DNA of 64,000 nt, from contig NW_003314261.1 of assembly GCF_000143415.4 (NCBI RefSeq), positions 1,943,439 to 2,007,438 on the forward strand, in the 5' to 3' direction. Under the pieces are notes generated by a model. That model searched no databases. It was not told the DNA's origin and saw only the letters and a program-made list of their open reading frames with translations. Source of the stretch: Selaginella moellendorffii (Eukaryota > Streptophyta > Lycopodiopsida > Selaginellales > Selaginellaceae). This document shows, piece after piece, positions 12,501-22,743 of the stretch. Made by a program: the position numbers and the translations under genes. Within the stretch, counting starts at the first letter, position 1. Every line of letters begins with the position of its first letter.

Positions 12501-15122
12501 CAGACACGAGGACTGAAAAGCGCACTGGTGGCGCGTCGAAAAAGGACAAACAGACAAGCAATAGGAAAAAAAGAGGTACAAATTATATTTGCAATGGCAT
12601 GTAGTCTCATGCCATTCCTTGCAGGAGACACTTCTTCAAAGGCAAAACAGGCAAGCACCAGCCAAGCTCAAACTGACAGTGGTCATAAAAAGCGAAAGCA
12701 CGTTGGACAGTTGTCGGGATCAAAGGCGTTTGATTCGAAAAGGAAGAAGGGCAACGAAAAGATGATAGGTAATGCCTCACGGTTATGGCGTGTGTGCTCA
12801 TGCTATTCATTGCAGATCAAGGGCTGAGTGAAAGTAGCCAGTCACCACCTCCTGACTCAGACTCCTATGGCAGACTCCCCTTCCCCAATCTCAATGGAGA
12901 GGTACAATGGATGAGGGATGCTTTTCAAGTCAGGGCCACGTTTTTCTCATCTCGTCGTCTTCGAAGGATGCAAGAACGTGCAGAAACCATGTTAAGACAG
13001 TTGGGTGAGGATACGGTCCTAGGTCACGCACTAAAACAGGCTATGGATGTCTTGTATTTTGAGATGGAGACTCGGCCAGATGATTTTCCCAAGATGGTCC
13101 TGGAAGAACAAGCCATCCAGCCTGAGCAGCCTATGGAAGAAATGTAGGAGGGGGATGAGGAGCCAGAGAAAGATAATGAGCAGGAAGAGCAGAAGGACGA
13201 AAAGGAGGACAAAGAAGAGGAGGACGAAGAGGACTTGGATGGTCCTCACAATGGTGACGATCACAATAATGACGACGACGATGATGACGACGATGGCCAG
13301 CCTGAGGTGGCCAAAGAGCAGCGGAGGAAGGTCATACAAGACAAACCATCAGGTAAATAATAGTACATCCATTCCTAACCTTTTACCATTTCTAACATTG
13401 TCCATGTAGGTCGCAGAGCAAATGGTAAGTAGAGATTATTCAGTTGAATTTACAAACTCTAGCCTTTAGTGTCGAGGAAGGATAGTGCCAAGCAAGGGTC
13501 GAAACGTATGTCCAATCCTTCAGAATCAGCAGTGCACCCAAGTGATATCGGTCCTAGTTCCTCAATAGCAGTTGATGGTAAATACAGTATAGTCGATTCA
13601 ATGTGCTAATGAGTTTGTTTTTAGTAGCCAGTAGGGAGGATACCATCTCAATCGAAGGGAGATATTTGGACATGCATATGGATCCGCCAGTGGACTCTAC
13701 TTGCCTGCAAGAGTCATCAGAGCTGGTGGAGGCTACTATCCATATCAACGCCAAGCAAGCTGACCACGCTCCACTTGATGCTGCCCATACCACTGAGTCA
13801 ATCTTGTCCACGTATCCAACTGACGGTGACCAGGCGCCATTGGACCCGCATGAGGCCGCCCCAGCCGCCGAGCCGGTCGTATCCTCATTTCCAACGGACT
13901 CAACGTGTGCCCAATCGTCTGACTACACGCCATTGGAACCTCCCTACACTGCCCCTGCTGCCTGTTCGGTCATGTCCACTTTGCCAACGGAGGCACCAGC
14001 TGAAATGGCGTGTGATCACACGCCATCGGAACCACCCCATGCCACTGTTGAGCCAGTTGTACCAGAGTCTACAGCTGAAATGGCATGTGCCCACACACCA
14101 TCGGATGCGATTGACCCCACATTGCAGAGGAGAGTATTTCCGCCCTTCACGTTTCCTCGACTAAAACCCTCTCAACGACCTTCGGGAGCACCATTCGCTA
14201 ATATTGTAAATGGTAAAATTGACTTGTACCATTTTTTATGCTGACGCATTTCATTTCAGAGTCACGGCGAAGGTACTATATCGTTTTTTATCTGAACGGT
14301 GTCCTTTTCTCCCATGAGCGTGGCTCGTCCTCGAATTTCACTGCACCCTCCAAAGCCTGCGGTCGCAAGTTGGTCAAAAGAGACAGATTCACATTAATCA
14401 CACGGGAGAAACTGCAGGATCTAATAATGACCATGCGACACTTAAAACAGAGGGCCGGGTTCAATTTGCAATTGGGAGTTTGGACATCCATGATGCGCCA
14501 CAATGCATTAACGTTGCTACAGATGATGCACGATCAGACGCGAGTAATATTACCATTTGACTTTCTCCTAACGCAGGAGGATTGCTTGACTATGGTCCAT
14601 GTGAGGGGTAGCAAGCCCATCTTTATCAAGCTAAAGGCTGTAGTGATGAACCGGACTGCTAGGTCAAGTGAAATCCTCATCATCGATGACTCGCCGATTA
14701 AAACTGCAGCGAACACGCACACATATGCAGTGCACCCCATTTCTTGCAGTATGGAAACTAGGGAGAAGAAACCGTATGTTCTGGGGGACCTTGCAAAATG
14801 GCTTGGAGTGATGGTGATAGAGAACCGGCCAGTCCAGGAGGTGGCTGCAGAAATCAACCAAATGGCAGATGGAACGGTATATCAGAAGCCATTTGATCGG
14901 ACAGACACCAGTCATCATTTATGGCATGTATATTGTCTAGCCAAGCACTATCCGCATCTCCATAATCTGCTCAACCGGATGGGTTCTTCGACCACTGAAC
15001 ATGAGCGTGGACGTATTAGAGAAGAGATGGCATTACTATTGGGTTTAAATCCTGATAGTGTGGAGAGTGATGAAATTCCAAGATTATTGTATAGGCGTTG
15101 GAGGCAAAAAATAACAGTCTGA
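9512..15122 (+). CDS. Element A accessory gene: 11 exons, ParB-like, methyltransferase-like and FCP1-like regions, one internal TAG
   Basis: Exons by GT-AG reading: 9512-9514 (ATG only), 9754-10932, 10987-12310, 12361-12447, 12504-12575, 12625-12768, 12816-13352, 13410-13424, 13470-13577, 13625-14212, 14260-15122. Phases agree at every junction (the first two introns are phase 0, the rest phase 1), which supports one gene of about 1,639 codons. A single in-frame TAG at 13145-13147 would end translation after 1,046 residues. Residues about 225-355 resemble a ParB/sulfiredoxin fold (IDVSRIDI, VSGQHSSLAMQE, HAQNVKQE). Residues about 782-812 (GKCVLKYNCGGLFFRAALL) look like a decayed methyltransferase motif I. 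A very acidic run follows the TAG. The last exon is an FCP1/HAD domain. Basic K-rich segments suggest nuclear location. Function is unknown; an element-specific DNA-binding or anti-silencing factor is my inference. Confidence 0.7.
10420..10830 (+). other. ParB/sulfiredoxin-like region of the accessory protein
   Basis: The order of motifs fits the ParB N-terminal fold: a beta strand and helix (VYTIDVSRIDIQ then WVEKLKQKM), the GxH box in VSGQHSSLAMQE, and an N/Q box in SHAQNVKQET. In known ParB and Srx proteins these form the nucleotide-binding core. Here GERR is replaced by GQHS, so CTP binding is uncertain. The match is by eye and remote. Confidence 0.5.
10933..10986 (+). other. 54 bp intron of the accessory gene built around a palindrome
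   Basis: The donor is GTAAGC and the acceptor TTGTAG. Bases 10954-10975 are a palindrome copy, so nearly half of this very short intron is the repeat. Introns ending at 9753, 12503, 12624 and 12815 also hold copies. Confidence 0.7.
13625..14212 (+). other. Exon 10: degenerate repeats that include palindromes used as coding sequence
   Basis: The exon encodes S/T/P/A-rich tandem-like units with recurring DxAPL, DYTPLEP, DHTPSEP and AHTPSD. Two units contain the element's palindrome read in frame: 14005-14026 (a perfect 22 bp palindrome, giving EMACDHTPS) and about 14071-14096 (EMACAHTPS). Weaker relics (CGCCATTGG) lie in neighbouring units. Confidence 0.75.
14260..15122 (+). other. FCP1/HAD phosphatase-like C-terminal domain of the accessory protein
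   Basis: The final exon gives 287 residues with the landmarks of FCP1-type (CTD phosphatase) HAD domains: a first strand VFYLNGVLFS, LGVWTSMMRHNAL, FDFLLTQEDCL, and the late motif EILIIDDSPIK followed by a THTYAVHP segment. Plant FCP1-like proteins often have DLNG in the first motif. Here the nucleophile aspartate is replaced (YLNG), so a catalytically dead, binding-only domain is likely. I see no sign that this exon belongs to a host gene: it lies before the right TIR and joins the upstream exons in phase. Confidence 0.7.
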
Positions 15123-15540
15123 GGTGGCATGTATTTATTTAAAAATGTAACTTATTATGGCATGGGGTTCCATGCCATTGTATTAATATTAAAAGAAAAT
15201 TCTTTGAGAGGATTTGCATTATACTAGAAGTGTTACAGCATGTTATTAGAAGTCTACAAAGTTGTTTTATTAATAAGGGGAAAGTAAAGATTGAATGGGG
15301 ACTTGGGCTCCACCTAGACTCGGAGCAACTGAGCCAATATTAAAAGGATGGAAAGAAATTGGACGACGATGACAAGGAGAAGAGAGAGGTGAAGCAGTGG
15401 CAGGGGGAGGAGAAGTGATTGAGTAGACATTTCCTTGTTTAAAATAAAATGGCATGTGCCTCAATGCAGTTGAATTTTGTTATATTTATATACTATATAA
15501 AGGTTTGGAAACCTTATTTTACAAGTGGGATAATGACAAT

Positions 15541-15568
15541 TCCCACTTTAACGAAATAGAGCTTTTAT
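15541..15568 (-). repeat. Right 24 bp terminal inverted repeat and right TSD (TTAT) of element A
   Basis: Bases 15541-15564 are the exact reverse complement of 2345-2368. They are followed by TTAT (15565-15568), after which the gypsy RNase H codons resume with GCACTTGGAGCT. Confidence 0.93.
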
Positions 15569-16860
15569 GCACTTGGAGCTATACTTTGCCAAAGAAAAAC
15601 TAATAATAGAGACTATCCAATATACTACGCAAGCTGCAGACTCTCCCCACCAGAGATGAACTATACAACCACGGAAAAAGAGGCATTAGGAATGGTCTAT
15701 GCACTCACCAAATTTCAACATTACCTCCTTTCAAACAAAGTCAAGATCATGGTTGATCACCAAGCACTCTTACACTTACTCAACAAGACAATACTCACTG
15801 GAAGAATTGCACAATGGTTTCTTCTACTTCAAGAATTCAACTTTGAGATTATTCACAAGCCAGGCAAACAACATATGCAAGCTGATCATCTTAGTCGACT
15901 TACCACGGGGGAACAAGTCACGAAATCCAACGATGACTTACCTAATTCACACCTTTTTAAGGTCACAACTCAAGGAATGCTCCAAGATATTTACAAATTC
16001 TTGACGACAACCAAGATTCCCAATCACTACTTCACAAACAATCAAAGGAAACAATTCGTCTTGAGGACACGACGATATTCAGTCGTGGGAGGCAAACTAT
16101 ATAAGCTTGGACATGACAACATCTTAAGAAGATGCATAGAATCACATGAAGAGATTAAGGATCTACTCGATGAAGCTCATGCAGAACGATTAGGAGGTCA
16201 TTTTGCCAAAGAAATTATGGCCAAGAAAGTGTTACAAGCTGGATTATGGTGGCCGACACTCTGGAAAGACGCCACTCAGCATTGTCAAGAATGTGATATA
16301 TGTCAAAGAATGAAGTTTCCACCGAGGAAACAAACTCAGGAACTCAATCCAACAACAGCATTGGAACCCTTCCAGTGTTGGGGACTTGATTTTGTTGGAC
16401 CTATAGCAAAAAGTAGCAAAGGAAATCAATACATTTTAGTCGCTACCGACTATATGACAAAATGGGCAGAAGCTCTCCCACTAAAGAAAGCCACAGCGAA
16501 AAATACAGCCAAGTTTCTCTATGAAACAATTATAACACGATATGGATTACCGCAAGAAATTGTTACAGATTGAGGAACACATTTTCTGAATGAGACCATC
16601 GACATTCTTGTTAAAGAATTTATCATCAACCATAAAAAGTCAACACCATATGTAGATGATGAAAAATTGCAAGTAGTTAACTTGAACAAATTGAAGATTT
16701 ACAAGCAACCACAAGTGCTTCACACTATGGTGGAATACTAAAAATTTCAAAAGAAAATGCTCAGAGAAATCAACAAAAACACATTCGAATGCATGCAAAC
16801 ACTTATAGAAAATTTGCCTCAACAAGAATGGGACCTAACCTTAATCTTGGCGGCTGAGAG
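15565..16860 (+). pseudogene. Ty3/gypsy element I, continuation: RNase H and integrase
   Basis: Codons resume from the TTAT duplication. RNase H continues through YYASCRLSPPEMNY and VDHQALLHLL, then an integrase follows: a zinc-binding H-H-C-C region (GGHFAKEIMAK to CQECDICQ) and the catalytic core (GLDFVGPIAKSSKGNQY, ATDYMTKWAEALPLKKA, RYGLPQEIVTD). A TGA at 16571-16573 falls exactly where the second catalytic aspartate block would continue (GTHFLNE), and integrase sequence breaks off near 16648. The rest to 16860 is a short unrelated lysine-rich frame that may be part of the 3' region. The copy is dead. Confidence 0.88.
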
Positions 16861-17495
16861 ACAGTGCATGAGGAAAAAGAGAGCCCACTAGGGGCAAACA
16901 GTGATCAAGGCTGCAGCAATTCTTGGTTTGGTGAAAGCGCAGCTTCAATGAGGACTAGAGTTGGGTCAAGGGCTCCATGCCATCCACAAGAAGAGGAGGA
17001 GGGGAACAGCTACCCATGATGCAGCAATGGAGCAGTGACTGCGGGACGCAGCACAAGGCAGTCGTGGGAGAGTGGAGAAAGAGGAAAAATCAAGCTCGGA
17101 AGTTTAAGCTTAAGAACACAAACTTGAGAGGTTCAAGGTTAGGATTGTATTCTTAACTTTGACGTGAGCAGTAGCGACTATAAAAGTAGGACTTAGAATG
17201 TTTTTAAACTTATCCCTAATACAAAATACATTGCAATACATTGTCATTCTGCCTATCTCTTTGGCTCTTCACAGCAATGTCTTATTTACCCACTGCCTTC
17301 AAGGGATCAAAGGCATGGGACTAACACTTTCAAGCACATGTTCACAGTCTCTACTTGGTTTGGCATAGGTAGGTAAGTGCATTCTTCTTGTAGTGTAGTT
17401 TTAGATTTAGGGACTAGAATAGATTTGAAACTCCTAGGAAGATCTCGTGTGGACATTTTCCTCCTAGTTTAGAGAGATTCTAGGAGTTTTTTTCA
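16861..17495. other. Untranslated tail, probably 3' region or LTR of element I
   Basis: No coding frame is evident. The segment includes ACTATAAAAGTAGG (about 17178), resembling a promoter TATA box such as LTRs carry. The second copy that would prove an LTR lies outside the window. Confidence 0.3.
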
Positions 17496-17499
17496 CACG

Positions 17500-18131
17500 T
17501 GCATGAAGCTTGTCCTCATCACTAAGCTACATCGCTGCTGCGTATTGAAGTGAAAGTGAGAGTGATGGCACTTGGATCTCCACTGGAAGCACGGCCTCTG
17601 TCCCATAGACAAGGGAGAATGGGGTCGCGGAGATGGATGTCTTGAAGGATGTCCGGAAGGCCCACAATGCCGTAACCAATTGCTCATGCCAATGCCTTGG
17701 GTGATCCTCCACAAGCTTTGAGATGACTATCTTCAATATCTTGTTGCTGGACTCGGCCTAGCCATTACGCTCAGGATAATAGCTGTTGCTCTTCACGTGC
17801 TTAACCTGCAGCTACTGGAGAAGATGCATCACACACTTCCGCCGCATGTGAAAAGTTGGCTAGAACTCTTGGATGGTCACAATCCAAGATAAAGTATGAG
17901 GACTGTGAACCGATCGCTGTAAAACAAAGGTCAGCATAGTAAAACAAACATGGGAATGGATACATGCTCCAGCAAGAAAGTGACGAAATCCCTCCAAGGT
18001 ATAGACAATAGCCACTGCTTCTTTTTCCGCATCCACGTACTTCTTTTTAGTCTCCTTGAACGAATGTGAGGCATAATATGTTGCATGTGGTGGCTTCCCA
18101 GGCTATGAATGTTGGAAAAGACGTAGTCCAA
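17500..18131 (-). pseudogene. RNase H end and integrase fragment of the left gypsy family B copy
   Basis: The minus strand shows a YVDAEKE-like RNase H end near 18040-17931, then integrase C-terminal sequence (VISKLVEDHPRHWHEQLVT, near 17736-17680) that matches the right copy at 35190-35330. Confidence 0.75.
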
Positions 18132-18232
18132 AAGCCTCTATGCCCGTCGTGATGTAAATTTTGAAAGGAAGTTGTCGTTCTGGTGGTTGGAATACCAAGG
18201 GCTCCATGGTAGGAAATTCTGAACTCAAAAAG

Positions 18233-18690
18233 CTATAAGAGCTCTGCCATGGTTGTTGAGAAAGGTGGCGCTATGGGTTCCATCGCTAATCTCCATCTTG
18301 CTTTATGCACTGTCAATGGTGCAATGGGCTGTGAATTGCCATGAGCAGCTAAGGATGATAGAGTCCTTGAAAGAGGACGTTCCAAGATGTTGGTATTCAA
18401 CCACGAGGAAATCCACCTGAGAAATAACACCCTACACAGAGACCTTGACACCACAGCAAATGCCCACTAGAGGAACAGTGTGGTTGGCGAAGGTTTTGAG
18501 CATGATGGAGGAGGTCTCAGTGATCTGTAGCTGTGCCAAAAGGGCAACTTTAAGAGAGATAATGTTGCTTCCAAAACCGGAGTCAACCAAAGCATCCATC
18601 TTACAAGAGGAAGTACCAATCTGCACCAGGACGAAGAATGAACTAGGATCTCCACCGTATCTTATCATGTCGACAATGTGCACATCTTAA
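18233..18690 (-). pseudogene. Aspartic protease segment of the left gypsy family B copy
   Basis: The minus-strand frame contains DALVDSGFGSNIISL, the DSG active-site motif of retropepsins, and is nearly the same as the protease in the right copy at 30660-30921. The sequence jumps from just after protease to late RNase H, which marks an internal deletion. Confidence 0.8.
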
Positions 18691-19022
18691 GGAGTCCTCT
18701 TGAGAGTGCTCTCTGGTGTTCCTGACTATGCAAACTCCTCTAAACGCTGGCTGAATCTTGGGACAAGACACAACTTGTCTCGAAGCGAAAAGGTGATGGG
18801 AGTGTCAACCAATTGTTGAAGAACCGGCTCTAGAATAGGAATAGCTATTGGTGAGATCTTAGGAGAAGAGAGTAGTGACTTGAAGGGGAGCTTACAAGCC
18901 ACCCTCTGTGTCACTGGATTTGGTGCTAACAGAGATTCACTCTCAACCAACACTGGGGGATCGATGCCAGGTTGAGCGGTTGCCTTCTTCTTTGCTTGGG
19001 CTCGAGTGGCTGCGGTTTGCTG

Positions 19023-20073
19023 CTATTGCCTATAGAGTTCCTCAACTACCAAAATTGTGTTGATCAATGAGGCTGGTGCCTTGCTTTTGCTTGACGAAGG
19101 GGCTACCTCAATTGCTTGTGGCTCCAATTGCTCTTGATATGTCTCTATACCGCAAGACAATGTGAAATTATCAGTGAAGGGACGTTGTTGGACACGTTGA
19201 GAAGGTGGAGGCCGAAGCTCAGGGTGAAGCTTGAAGCAGCGCTGCAGGTTGTGTGTGTTTGTCTTGCAGTGAGTGCACCAATGGGACTTAAATCTGCGTT
19301 CCCGAGCTGTAGTGGCCTCTTTTCTGGACTCCACCAGCTCCTGGAGTAGTTTGTCATGGTGTGATTGCTGCTGAAGAATGATCTCCTTCAGCTGCCGCAT
19401 CTCGTTGGCAAAGTTCTCAATAGCCGGAGGTGTATGCTCAATAGCGATGGGCTTTGGTATGGACGGGTGAAGAGTTACACAAGGTGACTCTGATGGGGTG
19501 ATGGCTTGGTCAAAATCAACTCTAGCAATCCTTAGGTCGACAAGGAGCTCTCTTTCCAACTTCGTGGCAAATGAAAATGCCTCGCAACAAGACGTGAATG
19601 TCTTCTTAAGAAGTTTCCCCTGCAAATTCCCATGCAGACCTACTGTGAATGCCGTGATCCCCATCTTGGACCACTCTGCAATCCCAACACTACTTCCAGT
19701 ATGCTCAAAACCGAGTGATATAGTCAGCAACAGACTCGTGAGCACCCTGCCAGAACGAAAAGAGGTCGACAAGTAGTCGATTTGTGGGTTTTTCTTCAAT
19801 GAAACGTTCTCTAAAAGAAGCAAGTAGTGTCTTGAAGTCTGTCTGGTCCTTTGTGAGGAGAGAATTTGCCCAAGTTGCTGCTTTGCCTTCAAGAGACTGC
19901 AAAAAGTTGCGACACATACAATCATCATTGACGATCATGTTTGTGGTGCAATAATAATCAAAGCGACTGATATGCGATGTTGGAGAGACTGCTCCAACAC
20001 CTGAGAAGGTCGGTAGATCACTCCCCTTCTGTAGAACATGGAGCTGAGGTTGAGTTAAAGGTGGCTGCACCAT
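19023..20073 (-). pseudogene. gag of the left gypsy family B copy
   Basis: The minus-strand frames (20073-19705, then 19928-19023) encode a retrotransposon capsid-like protein: LEGKAATWANSLL, LLASFRERFIEEKP, then a zinc knuckle of CX2CX4HX4C form (CTHCKTNTHNLQRC, near 19260). A frameshift lies between the two frames. The start is probably at 20073 (MVQPPLTQP), which matches the leader junction in the right copy. Confidence 0.75.
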
Positions 20074-20454
20074 AGCTCATAAATCAAAGTCATTGAAATT
20101 TGCCGAGGATGAAGAGGACTCGGCCCGAGAAGGTGTTATGTCATACCTAAATTGCCTTTGGATGTTAGAAAGTTTACTCCATACCTAGGGCCTTGAGGTA
20201 TGGTAAAAGGGTACCAATTTGTCGCATGTCTAGTTTGTACTGGCATCAAATACCCTAAACACTGCAAATGCCCGGTGAAGGCAACTGAGTTGATAGGAGC
20301 AAAGAGACTATAGGGTAATGCTCAAGTTGCTCAAAGTTTCCCAAAATGCCTGTGATGAAGAGAAATAAGGGTGAAAATGGAAGGAGATGTTGGGCTCGAG
20401 AACATATAACCGTTGGCCCATAGAGTAAGCGCTGACCTCTTAGCATAGCTGGTA

Positions 20455-20625
20455 ACCAGTAACTAGTAACTAGTAACCAGTAACTAGGAACTTGTAACCT
20501 ATAACTGGTAACCACTTGCTCTCACTCCTACTCCTATGCCTACTCCAACACCAACTCCTACCCCTGCGCCAACTCCTGTTCCAGCTCCTGTTCCTGTTCT
20601 TACACCTACTCCTGCTCCCTAAAGA
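20455..20625. repeat. AACTAGTAACC and CTCCTACTCC short tandem repeats in the gypsy B leader
   Basis: A short array of GTAACTAGTAACCA words is followed by CTCCTRCTCC words. The same pair, inverted, occurs at about 36455-36530 in the right copy. Confidence 0.65.
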
Positions 20626-21594
20626 TTGCTTCGTTCCCAAGAAACTCCTAATAAAGTTTAGCCCGAAAGAGAAAAATGAGTCCTCTGGTCTCGATCCTTC
20701 CCCATTTTGATGAAGGTGAAGGAAACCCATTTGCCTCTTTAGGAGACTTTGGTCTCGATCCTTCCCCATTTTGACTGTTGGTGAGCTTGTTGGAAAGGGC
20801 TCAGCCCCATCTACCCTCTATCACAAGAATTTGTGAAGAAGCTACCTCAATATTCCCCAAAATCCAAGAAGAGGTAGCCCAAAACACTAATATTGTGGAA
20901 AAAAATGTGCATGTCACTAATGTAGATCAATACTAAGGCACCGTTGGTGCTTTTGGAAAGCCTAGGACCAGGAGCACCTCCAGAGAAAAGCGGCATCCAA
21001 AACAAAGCCCGAAGAGGCACGAATTCCTACTACGAAGATGACCCAATCTAGCCAGAGAAGAAAATCCTTTTGCATGCCATCAATTCACCCAAATTTAGCA
21101 CCAAAAATCACCACTACTTGTAGATTTAGGCTAGATCTACAAGCCTAAATGCACTACTTTGAGAAATTAGGCCCCATATCTAGGTGAAGAAGTGAAAACC
21201 CCAAAATGTTCATCCAACCGAGACAAGAAACATTGTATTTCTTCAAATACTATACGGCTTGATGAGCGCTATACCTTGCTAGAAAGAGGACTATCCAACA
21301 CGCCCAAGATCAAACAAAACCACCACCAGAAGAACAAGAAATTCCTTCCCAAATTCTGTGGCCAAAAGAAAAAGAGAGAAATGATGCCTCAAAAAGTGCT
21401 GCACATCACGCCGGGTTCACCATTTGTTGGGGGAAGGAGGGGTGCCTCCCCCAACGCTCGCTCAAACACAAGAAATGCTTCAATGCTCTTCACAAAAATG
21501 CCTCGTCCTTGCCCTTGTGATTGAGTTTGACCTTTAGATTGAGATTTCTACAGTGACAACTCTGCCATCCACATTGCCAGCTCTGCAACCAAAT

Positions 21595-21870
21595 GGCTCC
21601 AATGCACATCCACCCCCATTTGTACCACCACTGCCATTGCTGCCACCACTACCATTATCACCACCACCACCTTCACTGCCATTGCCACCACTACCTTCAT
21701 CACCACCATTACCACCACCGCCGCTATCATTGCTATTACCACCACCACCACCACTCTCATCACCACCACCAGCACCATTGCAAACATTGTCATCATTGCT
21801 ATTGCTGCCACTATTGCTGCCACCACCACCTCAAATGCCACTACTCTTAACATATTCACAAAATATGGCA
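21595..21870. repeat. CCA/CAC trinucleotide-rich tract between the two opposed gypsy copies
   Basis: A long imperfect CCACCATTG-type run. Open frames through it (P-rich, H-rich or V-rich) are artefacts of the repeat. Confidence 0.85.
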
Positions 21871-22001
21871 AAAATTAGCTACATTACAAAGTAGTGCACA
21901 ATAGTGTCTAAGAGGTAATGGTGCTATTGGAGGTGTAGTTGAAGTTGAAAAAGAAGTGGAACTACCTGAACATGTCGTGGACAAGCGCTTCTAAAAGACA
22001 A

Positions 22002-22191
22002 TATTAGGGCGTGGCCACTGAGAGAGTGAGAGAGAGAGAGAGGGAATATTCTAGTCCTCAGAATATTCCCCATCTTCCTTGTATAAAACCCTTGCCTCAC
22101 AAGGGCAAGGGGGGGCATTTTTGTGAAGAGCATTGAAGCATTTCTTGTGTTTGAGCAAGTGTTGGGGGAGGCGCCCCTCCTTCCCCCAACA
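22002..22191 (+). repeat. 5' LTR of the right gypsy family B copy
   Basis: 190 bp with a GA-repeat (GAGAGAGTGAGAGAGAG), a TTGTATAAAA box and the end CCCCCAACA. The leader follows at once with AATGGTGAACCC. It matches 39730-39915 closely. Confidence 0.85.
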
Positions 22192-22743
22192 AATGGTGAA
22201 CCCAGCGTGATGTGCAGCACTTTCTGAGGCATCATTTCTCTCTTTTTCTTTTGGCCGGAGAATTTGGGAAGGAATTTCTTGTTCGTCTGGTGGTGGTTTT
22301 GTTTGATCTTGGGCGTGTTGGGTAGATCTGGAGCTCCTCTTTTTAGCAAGGTATAGCGCTCATCAAGCCGTACAGTATTTGAAGATTCTTGTCTTGGTTA
22401 GATGAACATTTTGGGGTTTTCACTTCCTCGCCTAGATATGGGGGTTTAATTTCTCCAAGTAGTGCATTTAGGCTTGTAGATATAACCTAGATCTACAAGT
22501 AGTGGTGATTTTTCGTGCTAGATTTGGGCAAATTGATGGCATGCAAAAGGATTTTTTTCTCTGGCTAGATTGGGTCATCTTCGTAGTAGGAATTCGTGCC
22601 TCTTCAGGCTTTGTTTTGGATGCCGCTTGTCTCTAGAGGTGCTCCTAGTCCTAGGATTTCCGAAAGTACCAACGGTGCCTTAGTATTGATCTACATTAGT
22701 GACATGCACATTTTTTTCCACAATATTGGTGTTTTGGGCTACC

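Larger units (their letters stand above)
2345..15564. mobile_element. Element A: complete 13.2 kb DNA transposon with two divergent genes
   Basis: The boundaries are exact. Bases 2345-2368 and 15541-15564 are perfect 24 bp inverted copies starting AAGCTCTATTTCG. TTAT flanks both sides (2341-2344 and 15565-15568). Removing the insert plus one TTAT restores continuous gypsy RNase H codons (DASDY then ALGA). Inside are a minus-strand transposase-like gene (3005-7051), a long divergent spacer, and a plus-strand 11-exon gene (9512-15122). About twenty copies of a 22 bp palindrome occur in the element and nowhere else that I can see. A DDE-type cut-and-paste element is inferred from TIRs, TSD and the transposase. 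I cannot assign it to a named superfamily: a 4 bp TSD with a DUF7869-type protein does not match one I know. Confidence 0.88.
17496..21515 (-). mobile_element. Tat-like gypsy family B, left copy (minus strand, internally deleted)
   Basis: Read on the minus strand from right to left: a partial LTR (about 21515-21425), an untranslated leader, gag (20073-19023), protease (18690-18432), fragments of RNase H (about 18131-17931) and integrase (about 17760-17500). It mirrors the plus-strand copy at 22002-39915. The reverse transcriptase and much of integrase are missing, and frames are broken. The LTR portion is truncated at about 21515. Confidence 0.85.

Noticed and set aside
21553-21894. Proline-rich or histidine-rich protein
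   Set aside because: Low-complexity CCACCA tract between two retrotransposon arms; all frames are open.
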